Origin: Camillea tinctor
Lineage: Eukaryota > Ascomycota > Sordariomycetes > Xylariales > Xylariaceae
Assembly (NCBI GenBank): GCA_022578605.1
Contig: MU394084.1
Location: forward strand, 1 to 64,000
DNA: 64,000 bases
Direction: 5' to 3'
Shown in pieces: positions 11,428 through 23,584 of the stretch. The notes under the pieces are model-generated. The model saw only the letters and a list, made by a program, of their open reading frames with translations. It did no database searches and had not been told where the DNA came from. A program made the position numbers and the translations under genes. Each line of letters starts with the position of its first letter. Within the stretch, counting starts at the first letter, position 1.

Positions 11428-13230
11428 TCATCCTCGTCTAGAACGCCAAGAGAGACCCTTCAGCTCTAGCATTACGAAGCCAGCAAGAGTAACAACATGG
11501 ATCCCAGCAAACACGATAAAGCACCAGCCAGGTCCCATGTTTCTCAGCATCACATCTAAAACAGCAAGCCCTGCAGCAGCCAGCTCGCACCTGACTAGGT
11601 TGTTGGCCGCTTGTACCGAAGCACCCCTACCAGGCCAATAGTCAAGAAGCAATGTGTTCAGGCACTGCTCAAACCGGTGTATATTAGTATCAGGTTCCCA
11701 CTTTCATCGTGCTTGGAATGACTTGCAGTGTATAGAAGCTGGTTGGAGAACCCAATCAGAAACTGGAGGCTCAATGGTACTGCCATATGCTATGTGAATG
11801 AGAAACAACCCTACCTGTGTCTTGCATAGGATAGCATTCTCACCGACTTGATCTGAAGCGTCCAGCCGTACACCGCAATAAGAGGGGCGCAGACTAGTAT
11901 GGCATACTTGCAAGTCCTCAAGCGGGCTCGCTCAATTGGAAATTCTAAGTGGCTATCTGGCTCCGACTGGCTGATGTCGAACCCATGAGTTTCAGCTGTC
12001 ACTCGGTAATCGTGATCAACGATCCTACCTATAATAGATTTAGTCTCTCATGAGCATACGAAAGGCGGGAGCACCAAACCAGCCACAAATGACGCTATAG
12101 AACAACCGACGCCGAAAGGGATGTAAATCAAGCCCGCTACTAATCCAGATACATGGTATATATCTACGAATACAGTAGATAATGATGCCTGTAAACAGGA
12201 ATGGACCATGTAGTAAATTCCGAAGCAAATGGAGACCACCAACGTTCCTCTATCTTTAAGCAAAAAGATAGCAGAAAGTGGGTTAGGTGCTTTGGCCGTA
12301 CTGGTGCTTTTTCGTTCTGGTTGGATCTCAGACTGAAGTGCCGGGACAAGAACGTTGATTAGTGGTGCCTTTATCGAGGAAGGGGATCGACTCCCATTTC
12401 CGACAACATCTCTACCTGTCTCTGGTAGAAATATCAACATTGTGACAAAGACGACGGCCGACGATATGGCCAAAAACCAGAAGATCGACGGCCATGTCCA
12501 CCTCAGAAGAAGTAACCCGCTTATCGTAGGTGCAAGGCTAGGGGGTGTGTTAAGGCTTGTCTAAGTTAACATGTAGGAAATTCAATAGCGACATCAGAGG
12601 CGACCACACACAATACAGCGACACCTCCTGTATAGCTCCCCCTTTCTGCAGGAGAGGCAATATCTGCTACAACGCCGTACGTGATAGAATAACCACCTAT
12701 GATAGTTGATTCAGTTGTTTTTGTTCAGTATACTTGTAAAAGAAGGGGAAGGGAGGGACGGGCATGAAAATTGTACCTGAGATTGCCATGCTTTGCAGCA
12801 TCCTCAGCAGTAGGAGGACCGGAAACGACCTCTGAGTAGCCAGACCGATATTTGTAACTATATAGACAGATAGTGACACCAAGAGCGTGATCCGGCGCCC
12901 GTACCTGTCAGCCACACTACCTGTGATGGTTGGGAAGACGCCAGAAGCTATCAAGTACGATGTCACGGTAAGGTTGATCTGCTCCACGGACACGCCCATC
13001 TGAGTAGCCATGAAAGGGACAGCCGGGAAGTAGATGAAGCTGCTAGCCGTGGAGAACCAACCAGCCCAGGCAGCGATGGCGATTATCCAGACTTTCTGCT
13101 GGCGACTGAAGATAGAATATGGGGGCGTCTGCTGCTGCTGCTGCTGCTGATAGGCTGATTCGGTGAGCCGTTCGTCCACTTTCTCAAGCTGGGGAGCGGG
13201 CTCGTGAGAACAAGTTGTGCGATGTTCCAT
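11428..13230 (-). CDS. MFS drug:H+ antiporter-type transporter (DHA1)
   Basis: Plasma-membrane major facilitator exporter, probably of drugs or organic acids; the substrate is unknown. Six exons on the minus strand fit all phases: 13230-12777, 12696-12617, 12560-12080, 12028-11844, 11789-11727 and 11664-11428, giving 499 residues. MFS motif A is GSVADRYGRR (104-113). Typical family segments follow: GYSITYGVVADIASPAERGS, then PPSLAPTISG, LQFLIGFSNQLLYT and LNTLLLDYWPG, which match the DHA1 (Qdr/Flr-like) pattern. The cytosolic N-terminus has a Gln run (28-34). The last intron (11726-11665) starts GCAAGT and ends GAGCAG: a GC-AG intron, needed to keep LLYTCLNTLLLDY together. It lies 608 bp from the fructosamine kinase gene on the same strand. 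Confidence 0.85.
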
Positions 13231-13838
13231 CTCTATATTTTAGGACTTCTCTGAGGCCGAGTAAGAGTTTAAATGGGGGTATGTTAGAAGGTAGTACGTA
13301 ACGGCCCTTGAATCATTTTACTCATTAATTCTCCTAGCTTCAGCTTACATCGACGATGGATCGATCCCTGCTCACCAGCATGGTAACACGGGAGAAACAT
13401 CGGCGGGGTATATGTTGTTGGGTCTCTACATACCAAATGTACATTAAGCTAGTTATCGTGTGCATAAATACCAACGCGATTTTGGTAATTCTTGCACAGA
13501 AACTATCTTAAACTCAAGCTGAGTACATGGAGCTAGGTACCGGGTTGGGTTCATCCATATTCAATTTTCGGATACTACAAATGATCGAGATTAATTGATA
13601 ACGCTCATTAAACCTGGAAACAGCCATGATTACTTAAAGTCTTCTTTGTAGGTGTCAACCCAATTATATTTCTGCGATAGACAATTGAGCTATCCAATCA
13701 GAGTCACCTAGGCTTAGGTAGCTATAACTGAAAAGACGAAGTCAACTATATCGATTGAAAGAGATAACTTCTCTAAACACATGTAAAGGTACGTTTAATA
13801 AGGAGAGACGGTTCAATTGGCTTCTTATATTCAAAGCC
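13231..13838. other. Promoter region of the MFS gene
   Basis: The space between the MFS start and the stop of the kinase gene, both on the minus strand. It is AT-leaning with no ORF worth keeping. I see no clear operator. The spacing is enough for independent promoters, so this is not evidence of co-transcription. Confidence 0.4.
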
Positions 13839-15339
13839 TCACAATGTTGCCTTTCCAATGACACCCCGACTTTGATATCCTTCAAACCCATCGTGAAGCC
13901 TCGGGATCAGTGTCTCCTTCATCCTATCAAATTGTAAGTCAACCCGACTTTGGAACTCTTCAAATCCATCGGGGAACTTCGCGATTAGTTCCCGCATGGT
14001 CTCTTTCGCCCTATCAACATGTACGCCATGAGTTAAGACCCCTTTACTAATAACAGGATATCGCAATACGCACTTTTCTAAGAGGTGAACCTGCTCAGGG
14101 CAAATCGCTGCCACGACGACATTATTACGGCTGTGCTAGATCAGTCCGTGTCTACTACTTTGCCTCGTTCCATGAGCAAGAACTTACATGCCGTAGAGGT
14201 CATGGCGGTCGTAGAAGTCTTCCTGTGGCTCTGAAGCCCCCACCTCGTTCTTGTACATGTCTACGAATTCCATTCCCAGCGCGTATCGCGGATCACCAAT
14301 GGCCTGTAAGTCTATCTCATTATGTCCATAAAAGGCGCATGAGTCAAAAATTATGGGCTGATTCGTGTCCTCATCACTGTTTTGATAAAATATGTGTCAG
14401 CACGCAAACTCCACACCCACGGAAGGATATATAAAGCCAATTATTATCAATATGGGAGAAGACACTCAACTATTGCACATTTCCGTCCCAGAGGTCTCCG
14501 TGACATAATGAGGGCTTGATGCTCCTACTGCCGGTTTGCAGAGGTCGTAAGAGTCGGGGTATCACCTTCTCAACTAGCATTTCTGTTAACTCGTCCAGCT
14601 CGGGGCATTTGCCATGCACTCCTTTGGCGTACTCTATGTCGGAACGAAACTGGCGGATATAATACTCTTCCCAACTATCCGTCCAGTCGTTCACCATGAC
14701 GGGAGGTCCCCAGTAGGTATTGGTATGAAACCCAAACTTCCCCATTGGAGACTCAGATGTCTGGTGCAGCCTTTTCATGACTGCCACAAGCTGGATAGGC
14801 GACGGCGGGCATGCTTGCAAGTTGCGGAATCGTGTTACAAAAAAGGCCTTTGAGCCGCTGTCGAATGTTCCCCACGCTATTGGAATCACGACGTTCTCTG
14901 GTATTACAGAAGCCAATGCTGCCTGCGCCTCATATTCGGCCTTTGCCATCGGTGTCCATTCTTGCCGCTCGATGATCTAATATTGTTTCAACCAAGGAAA
15001 AGAGTATATATATGTCTAATGTAGTTTAGTACGAACCTTAAGGAAGTAGGTCGTCTCTTCACGGCCCGTTTTCACATCTACTCTTAGACCAATGGACCAC
15101 TGTGAATCTCTGTCAGTATTACACTCTTTATCAAGATGTCTTTGGTTTAGAGTATACCCTTGTTTTTCCATGAAGTACAACAGATACGACAGTGCTCCCG
15201 GGTGGAAAGACTGCATACACAATTACCACAATCCGTTATTTCTTAATTGGAAATCACTTTTCAATGCGTAACATCTTAAGTCTATAATATAGATAGACTT
15301 ACCCGCAAGTATCACAGGGTCCAGAAGTTCATAGTTCAT
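13839..15339 (-). CDS. Fructosamine-3-kinase family protein
   Basis: Member of the FN3K/ketosamine-3-kinase family, related to aminoglycoside and choline kinases; FN3Ks phosphorylate sugars bound to protein lysines and so start deglycation. Fungal members are largely uncharacterised. Exons: 15339-15303, 15210-15158, 15099-15037, 14976-14479, 14369-14188 and 14130-13839, about 374 residues. PPGSTVVSV near the start is the family N-terminus; SLCHGDLWDGN carries the catalytic Asp (about D212), and PIIFDSCAFYGHNE is the metal-binding segment. The junction after DGN is ambiguous: a GTGCAA donor with the acceptor at 14370 keeps frame, but a GC donor two bases later joined to the acceptor at 14377 would add VDE and has a better branch site (GCTGAC). 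It is divergent from the NLR gene. Confidence 0.8.
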
Positions 15340-15695
15340 CCTGTCCAAAGCTTGTAGTTATTTACATAAGTGTTCCAAGAGTCTTCAGCCGCAGTAATAG
15401 CGTCGTTGAGAGGGGGGCCACTTTCAGATGGGGCTAACATGCAACCAGATGGGAACGATCACCCTGATTGGTTGCTTTCGTCAGGGTGGTCAGTTCGTAA
15501 GATCAGGCTGGGCTTTCGAGCTGGCGCGCGTAGCGAGCGGTTGGAGAAAAGACCCAGGCTGTCAGGCTGCATATGTGTGTTATAGTATCTTTTATACCCT
15601 ATACAAATGTGAGCCTCATGGTATTTGCCTCACCCACTCATGCCAATAGAAACTCAAACACAATTTGGCTCACCTTCCTTTGTTACAGGAACAAA
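15340..15695. promoter_or_regulatory. Shared divergent promoter, kinase / NLR
   Basis: Only 356 bp separate the two start codons, so both genes must draw on the same region or on overlapping promoters. The NLR frame is open for some distance upstream of 15696 (an alternative start lies at 15573), so the true promoter may be shorter still. I see a TTTTATA box near 15591 but no defined repressor site. Confidence 0.4.
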
Positions 15696-18600
15696 ATGGA
15701 CATTATAAAACCCATCGGTTCTGCTGAGAGGGTTCAAATCCACCCCGCAGTTCCTGGTATAGTTAGGACTGCCTCGACAGTTGGGCACGATACCGCAAAC
15801 GCCAAGAAACCCTGGCCCTCTTCCTCACTAAAGAAAAGATTTGCGAACTTCAGGGGTTATAAACAGATCTCTGGGGATGATGTCGAAGATACTAGGGGCC
15901 CGTTTGGGCTGCGACTTCTGCGATACTCCCCTGAGCCCTTGATTGATCTTATTTTTGTCCATGGTTTACGGGGAGGGTCAATCAAGACGTGGCGTAAGGG
16001 GACCGAACCCCATAGCTTCTGGCCTCAGTCATGGCTACCACTGGAACGGGGTTTTCATAACGTGAATATCCACACATTCGGTTACGACTCGGACTGGGCA
16101 AGCACTAAATCTAGCATACTAAATGTACATGACTTCGGGCAATCTTTGCTCGAAGAAATGCGGAACTCGCCGCATCTGCGAGAAAATGGCAATGTAAGTA
16201 AGTGTCGCTCCAGCTTAAGCCATGATGCTAATATCATATAGAAGCCAATCATTCTTGTTGGGCATTCTATGGGTGGTCTGGTAATTAAGAAGGTGAGGAG
16301 AAGGTGATCGTTTACACGTTTGGTAGTCTCTGTTAATTCCATGATACAGGCCTTCATCCTATCTAAAAACGTGCCAGAATTCGGTGAGCGTATTAAATGC
16401 ATCTTCTTCATTGCAACTCCTCATCGGGGATCCGACTATGCGGGAATACTAAACAACATTCTGAAAATCTCCGGGGTTCTATCCTCTCGACAATATATAA
16501 CTGATCTTACCATTGGCTCGACGTCGGCTCAACTTATCAACGAAGAATTTAGCAGGCTCGCGCACGATCTACCCATATTTTCATTCTACGAAACCCTGGC
16601 AATGGGTCCTGGGTTGATAGTGCAAAAACATTCAGCAATTTTGGGTGCGTACCTGAATTACTGGATCACACCTCTTTGATATACCTAACATTTCTTTTTC
16701 TAGGGTTTAAAAACGAACGAGTGCAGTACATCAACGCGGATCACAGAACCATATGCAAATTCGACAGCCCTGATGATCCTGGCTATATAACATTGAAGAA
16801 CGCTTTAACAAGTGCAATCGAGAACATATTGAAAAAAGGTACGTCCATTGAAGGGATATGTTGCAATGCGACTAACGATGAATAGTGTTTCAGTCCAAAG
16901 TTACCAGGTCGAAGAAGGAAATGCAATCAGTGAAGTCATTCTTAGGGGTGACAGATCGTCCGAACGAACATTACATGAGGGCTGAAGGATCTTGTCAGTG
17001 GCTTGATAAAAGCGAGGACTTTCAAGAGTGGAGAAACCCCCCTAAAGACCCCTTACACGAAGATCAATCAGCCGCTTCTATTAAGCCACATATCTTTTGG
17101 ATGTATGCTAATCCAGGTACTGGAAAGACGTTCTTAGCATCGTATGTTGTGGATAAACTTGCCCAGTCCGGATTAGAGTATTCGTATTATTTCTTCCATT
17201 TTGAGAACAGGACGTCGTCGTCGCTTAGCGGCTTTCTTAGATCCATTGCATATCAGATGGCTCTCATGAACGCTGCCGTTTGTGAGAAGTTGGCAGACTT
17301 ATATGAGGATGGGTCAACACTTGACAATGACAATGTACCATCCGTTTGGAGTAAAGTCTTCCAAAGAGGGATCTGTGAGGTAGGATAAGACTAATTATCA
17401 TATGTTGAAAATATGTCTTTATTTTTCCGCTTTTACTAATGAATTTCAAAGGCCGGGATAACCACACCGCAGTACTGGGTGGTTGACGCTCTGGATGAGT
17501 GCAACAAGTACCAAGAGTTCTTCACCATGTTGAAACACCTTCAACTGACCTTTCCTCTCCGGATTTTCATGACCAGTCGTAAGGTCCCTGATATGCAGAA
17601 GCTGCAGCGTTCTCTTGGGGCGTCAGCGATAGTTGTGTGCAGAGAAATAAATTCTGAAGATACCAACCGCGATATTAAGCGTTTTATCCACGATCGTGCT
17701 GGAAGTCTGCCGGCTATAAAAGTATCGGAGAGCGAGGATTTAGTCACGACCTTATCCCACAGAGCAAATACAAGTTTCCTATGGGTGCAACTGGTTTTGG
17801 ACGAACTGGAGACCATCTACGCCAACGAGAGTATTCTCCAGGTTTTGGAAAATATCCCAGAAGGCATGGTTCCGTACTACGAGAGGATAATTCGCGTCAT
17901 GTCCGAAAACAAACGTGAAAAACATATCGCTAAAGCAGTAACCTTATGGGTTGTAGCAAGCGCCCGAAGATTAACAGTAACTGAGCTTTCGCAAGCACTT
18001 GACTTAGATATCGGCGCCCAATTTATCAACGCAAAAGGTGCTGTAGAGGGTCTTTGTGGCCAGCTTGTCTTGGTCGACCATCAATCCGGGCTCATGAGGT
18101 TAGTCCATCCCACAGTTAGGGAGTTTCTGCTTTCAGACGCGGCTGGATACTTTCTTGTTTCCGAGGCTGAGGCGAACCAGAGGATCGCCTTAGCATGCTT
18201 GAAGCTTCTCTCCTCTAAAGAAATGCAGCCACCAAGGAGTCGAAGACAACTCGCTCGTCGGGCAGAAAGGCTAGCTTTGCCCCTTCTTGACTATGCGGCA
18301 ATACACTTCTCAGAGCATGTATACTCTGCGATTACAGAAAGCGAAGAACTTCTACTGGCGATACACCGCTTTCTAAGCACTAACACCCTGTCATGGATCG
18401 AGGTTGTTGCACAAAGTGGGAATATATATCCACTAATACGTGCATCTAAAGACTTAAACCTTTACCTTGAACGAAGGAAAAAGTACGATTCTCTCCTTCA
18501 CAGGGAAGTGAGAGATATCAAGAGCTGGGCAACAGACCTGAGCCGTGTAGCCACTAAATTCGGGAAAGCTCTCCTCCAAAGTCCCTCCTCTATATATTAT

Positions 18601-20724
18601 CTGATCCCTCCACTATGCCCTACAAAATCTGCTATCAGCCAGCAAGTTGCAACTAGGTTAGATGGGATTGTGATTGTTGGAGATCGCCAGACCGTTTGGG
18701 ATGACTGTATCGCAGCAGTAAACTTTGATGAAGGTAACACGGCTGCAGCAGTCTCCTGTAGTGAGAAGTTCATCGCCGTTGGAATGGAGTCTGGAGAAAT
18801 CAACTTATACGATGCCCGCAGCTATCAAAAAGAAATTGTCTCACAGCAGAAATACCCTATAGATCTGATCCATTTTACAGATAGATCTATAGTGATATCC
18901 ACGATCCGTACGTTGGTTGTCCTAGATCGGCAAGGCACCGTTAAGTGGCAAACAAAAATCAAATTTCGCTGTATTCTTCTTACTTCCAGTACTACCACTA
19001 TAGTTGCCGTTTCGCAGCATGGACACGTATTGAAGTGGGATATATTAACAGGTAACCTTTTGGAAGATCGTGGGTTTGGCTATAGAAGCCCAGAGAGGGA
19101 AATGAACAACGCACCCAGGGTCCAAGCCCCTGGCTCTGCTTCATTATCGCCAGATATGGAACTACTGGCGCTTGGCTACAGATGGGGTACTGTTTGTCTG
19201 TGGGAAGTCCAGACGAACGACCTCATCAATTCAGTTCGAGACAATGACACCAACTCAGCGCCTGTTTTGTTATTCAACCCCAACCCTAGCATTGGTCTGT
19301 TGCTTGTCGTCTATAAGCAACGCGAACTCTTACTATACGAGACTGGCAGCGGATGGTTAATGAAGCGACAGAGCACGTCAGGTGTAGCTAGCATAATATC
19401 TGTGACCTGCTCTCCGGATGGCCGAACGCTTGCTAGTACCGACACGCATGGAACGCTGCAAATCTGGGATTTTGAGTCTCTTAATCTGCTGTATCAGGTG
19501 GCGACTCCAGCCACGAGCTTCCGCACTCTTCAATTTGCATCAGACGGGTCCGGCGTCATTGATATGGTCGATTCTGGCATGCGTATATGGACACCTGCAA
19601 TACTAGTGCGGCGGAACATCGAGGAGGATCAGAGCGTCAGTGATGATGCTCCGGATCTGGCTGCTGTCCAAGGCGACTATGAGATGAAGAGGACAGTAAA
19701 AATCACCGCATTGTGCGCCCATCCGTCGTTGCCAGTAGTTTTTGTCGCGAAACATGGCGACATAATAGCCTTTGACTCTAGGACGGGGACCGAGATAGAG
19801 GTGCTTTACTCACATGCCCACGCAGCCCTCGTCAAGCACATTTCCGTCAGCAAGACTAACACCATTGCATCAAGCGATGTCGATGGCATCGTGCAGGTAT
19901 GGAAATTAACTCCTGCTGCTAATTTAAAGATATGCAAAGGCTCGTTGCTACTAGAAATATATTCGACCGCACAGATCCGCCAGCTTTGTTTCAGTGCTAG
20001 AGGCGACTACCTACTGATCGCGACCGCGCAGTCAGATATGGTCTACTCTATCAAAGACAGGTCTCGTGTTGGTATATGGGACTTCCGACTGGACGACAGG
20101 AACATATGGCGTTGGCTTCAAGCGACAAACAGCGGAACCGAAGAGGAGCAGTTTGCTCTGCTAAATGGCCGCAAACTCAGACATTTCAGTGCCCCTAATT
20201 TTCCGTCGCCTTCTAACACCACCGAGGTCGAAATCGACTATACTATAGATGGCGGAATCCCGGCAGTCGACTTCAACGCGGCCTTCATGTGCGCCGAAAT
20301 GCAGGCTTTAGTAATTGACGTCCACTACATGTCGGGTTTCATTGCACTGTCCACTATGTTTCTATTTGGCTTTAGTGATATCAAGACACCCAACACCGCT
20401 GCCGCTGCCGCTGCCGCTCCTGCTGCTGCTACAATCTTGACACCCCTGAGTGAGAGCTTGACAAAACACTGCAAACGCTTCATCGGGTTCGTCGAGAGAT
20501 CCAAGAGCCTCCTATTTCTCGATCGCGACTCGTGGCTCTGCAGCGTTGACTTGGCCAGTCTAGAGAAGGGTCAGTACAGCCGGCACTTCTTCGTCCCCAG
20601 CGAGTATCTCACGCATGATACGGTTCCTGTGCGCGCGGCAGATGACAGTTTTGTGTTTTGCCTTCACGGCGGGCTGGCCATCGTGAGGAACGGTCTCAAT
20701 TTTCGGGAAACGAAGGAGTTGTAG
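15696..20724 (+). CDS. NLR/STAND protein: lipase-like, NACHT, beta-propeller
   Basis: Fungal NOD-like receptor, 1581 residues. Exons: 15696-16193, 16242-16292, 16350-16644, 16704-16838, 16886-17379 and 17452-20724; all phases agree. Residues about 85-320 form an alpha/beta-hydrolase of the SesB/DUF676 type: IFVHGLRGG oxyanion region, nucleophile S175 in GHSMGG, and H295 in NADHRTICKF. The NACHT domain follows, with Walker A NPGTGKT (K407) and Walker B VVDALDEC (D503-E507), then a winged-helix region ending VHPTVREFLLSD. From about residue 860 to the end are degenerate WD40-like blades (SPDGRTLASTDTHGTLQIWD). Near the C-terminus an Ala-rich run is coded by GCT/GCC repeats at about 20398-20431. 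Fungal NLRs of this architecture act in non-self recognition; the ligand here is unknown. Confidence 0.88.
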
Positions 20725-22484
20725 AAATGCCAGTCGGCTTCTGAGCAAGACCATATCAGAGTACTACCACCGAGTGATGGATTACATATTACAACAGAGG
20801 CGCCACGCTGTTGCTAGGTGCACACGAACGATGGATGGCCGAGGCTATCATCATGGTTGTATTCTAGTCCGCAGCCGCATCACGCAGCCGCACCACGTAT
20901 CGTTACTTCGGAACTCGTCTGGACGCCGTGAGGTGTCGGGATCTCTCTAGTCATACCTACCAGGCAACTCTCGCGGAATCAAATCCCAGTCCTATCCGTA
21001 GACGTTGGAAACGCTCGACATGAATCCGTTCGAGCCGATCCCGGGTGATCGCCCCCCCTGACTATGTCATGTGGAACATCCGATTTGTCGGAACAGGTGA
21101 GAGGCCTCAAGCATTGCGGTGAGCAAGGATCACGACTGATGGTGGAGAATGAAGAAAGAGAGGGGCAAAGTCGCAAACCTATCAGAACAGTTCCGGAAAA
21201 TCGAATACATACGCACAAATCTGACTGCGCCAAGGATAAATAGGCGCGCGGTATTGCAATGTGAAGCCGAAAAGGATGTGACTTATAGTATAAGTTGTTT
21301 TAGAAAGTTATATAGCTATCGGACCTTTATATATTCAGATACCATACAAACAGTATACGATTATCTCAAAAAAAGGAGGACACAAATATGAAGAATAGTA
21401 AAACCACAAATACCTAACTAGACCATTCATCTAACTTAAGGCAGTTCCTACGTCATACCAAGATACAAAGTAATGCCCAAGTAATAGTCCATGAAATCTA
21501 ACTAGTGTAGAAACGAGGCTCTACCCATCTGGTATCCATCCCGTCTAGCGCTGGCTGACTGGGCGGCCCTGAACACTACGAAAAGAATAAAATAGGGACT
21601 GGGCAAGGTTGCATAAAAATAGAAAGAAAAGGGGGGGAACATGTGCAAAAAAGGGGGGTTGAGGGGAAGTGGGAGAAATAAAAAAAGGGGTTGAGGGGTG
21701 AGGGGTAAAGGGGCGTTATTGAGTTCAGTTTAAAGGATGAAAAAAAAGAAAAGCGGTGCGGCTCGGTTCGGGCCTTTACTTGCTGTATTACCCTGAAATT
21801 GAAACATACATGTTATAGTAGTAAGATTCTATGCTTGTGATAGAGGGGCTATTTGCCTACTATTGAGTTATGCGTGTTCTCGACACTTTGGGACACGCTT
21901 TAGGGACGAAGCCTAACTCGCCTTTCTAAGGCGCATATGGCATGATATTCGTGTTTAGTGACTAGTCATACTTATCTTCTTCAACGGTTTATTGTGACAA
22001 ACACATATACACATACTCAAGTTCTTCGCTATGTCTTAGGAGATCTTACATAGCTTGCTCCAACTTGATCTATCGACTCTCGTTCCTAGAGGCGGGGTTT
22101 AACGTCGTTATGGCCAACCGTGGTGTATCGAACATATTTGTAAAGCAGAAGAAAAAGACGGAGTATGGAGGTATCCCTTATCCATTGTCGGGAGTCAATA
22201 TAATACATTATCCATCCGGGCCTATTCCTACATGAGGAGGGTGGCTCAGACTCCAGTATATACAATACGTAGAGGAGGGATATCATGCTTAATATGATTA
22301 TTGTCGTAAAAGAAAACGCCGTCCCATGCATTCAGTTCAAAAAGGATGTTTTATACGCCCGCAAATAGCATATCGCGTATTCGTATCTCCCGTAACTGCT
22401 TCTCTTCCCATCCTAGTTTTTTTTCTCTAAACTTTTCTTTTTTTTTTCCATCCCTATTCTTCATGTCTCATATTTTTTTTCATC
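20725..22484. other. Intergenic region between convergent genes
   Basis: The 3' flanks of the NLR (+) and PET191 (-). It is gene-free to my eye. It contains G-rich patches at about 21628-21715 and a T/C-rich stretch at 22418-22480 next to the PET191 stop. The ORF of 80 codons at 21149 has no protein-like character. Confidence 0.45.
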
Positions 22485-22995
22485 TTATTTCTTCGTCTCC
22501 TTGTCCTGGTCCTGCTGCTGTTGGCGGTACTTCTCGTTCTCGAGCTCGCGCCAATCGGGGGGCTCGGGCTCGTTGCCGTCGGTAGGCTTGACGGAGCCGG
22601 CGAAAGCGGCGCGGCCGGCGTAGAGCTGGTAGCCCTCGCCCGCATCGGCGGACTCGAGCTTCTTGAAGGTGACGGGCTCGTTGCCGCGGAAGCGTTTGCG
22701 CATGTCGATCATGCCCCTCCGGCACTCGCCAAAGCCCTTCTTCAACTGCTGGCACTTCATCGGCAGCGTCTCGGACAGCGGCGACCGCAGGCACTCAGCC
22801 GCCGTGTGCCGCTGCACCATCACGCACTCCGACTCTTGCAGGCATTGCGCCAGAGCGGCTCCTGAGGGGAGAGGGGCGAAGAGCAGACCAGGTCAGCTGG
22901 GTTGGTTGAAACCTAACTTACCGGGCTGGCTACCAAAGAAACACCTAGGGAGGTTGTGTGTAATACGTACTTATTTCCTTACAAGAGCTCGGCAT
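22485..22995 (-). CDS. PET191: Cytochrome c oxidase assembly factor PET191/COA5
   Basis: Mitochondrial intermembrane-space protein needed to assemble cytochrome c oxidase. Two exons: 22995-22971 (MPSSCKEI plus one base) and 22861-22485, 133 residues in all. Cysteines lie at 5, 15, 21, 32, 45 and 55: a CX9C pair (5/15), a CX10C pair (21/32) and a second CX9C pair (45/55), the PET191 pattern. The stretch FGECRRGMIDMRKRFRGN is a family hallmark. There is no N-terminal presequence, as expected for import through the Mia40 disulfide relay. The C-terminal tail is Glu/Gln/Lys-rich and somewhat longer than in yeast. The first exon is only 25 nt, so a frame-only gene caller would miss the true start. 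Confidence 0.93.
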
Positions 22996-23584
22996 AGTGA
23001 CGGATCAGGAGGGGAAAGCCAAGAAGAGAAACGGAGGTGGCGGGGAGAAAAAGAAGAGGAGAAGGATTTAGAAAAGAAAAAAAAAGAAAAAGAAAAAAAG
23101 AAAATAAGGAATGTTTAATCGGATTGGATCAGACCAGAACCAACCAAACCAGACGTTGTCGCTTCCAACTTTGTCACAGAGTTGTGGAAAAAAGAGTCCA
23201 AGCCTTGCAGCTGCATTAGCATGAGAAAAGCAGTGTGGTCCGAGCTTTTCCCTTTCTTCAATGTAGATTACATACTAATTGTAGCGTAATGTGGTGTAAT
23301 ATATGTACATATGTACTGTAGTTCACTTCTCCAGGGTTCTCCTTTTTTGGACCAACCGATTGGCTGGAGACAAGATTGGGATAAGATCGGTGGGGAATTC
23401 GTCTTTATTCCAGCAGGGATATATGAGTACATGCCAGCATGTGTAACTCGATCAACTTCGACTTCCCAACCCACACCGCATTGTTGTATTCCTGATATAA
23501 TATATGTAATCTATGTACATTACCTACAATGCTACACTGTTACAGTACCTACCAGCCTACTACACCACACTAGGTACTACCGTA
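22996..23584. other. Promoter side of PET191 up to the transposon nest
   Basis: Contains a long A/G tract (about 23037-23107, mostly AAAAAG units) and otherwise nothing that looks coding. The first inverted-repeat element begins directly at 23585. Confidence 0.45.

Noticed and set aside
11428..20724. Secondary-metabolite cluster around the MFS transporter
   Set aside because: No PKS, NRPS, terpene synthase, P450 or pathway regulator is present; one transporter beside a kinase is not a cluster.
18700..20724. High-identity WD40 repeats like those of HET-D/E/R
   Set aside because: The blades are degenerate and differ from each other; there is no near-identical repeat array at DNA level.
22480..22865. 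Alternative frames on both strands over PET191
   Set aside because: Only one minus-strand frame gives the CX9C pattern; the others have Arg/Ala-rich shadow composition.
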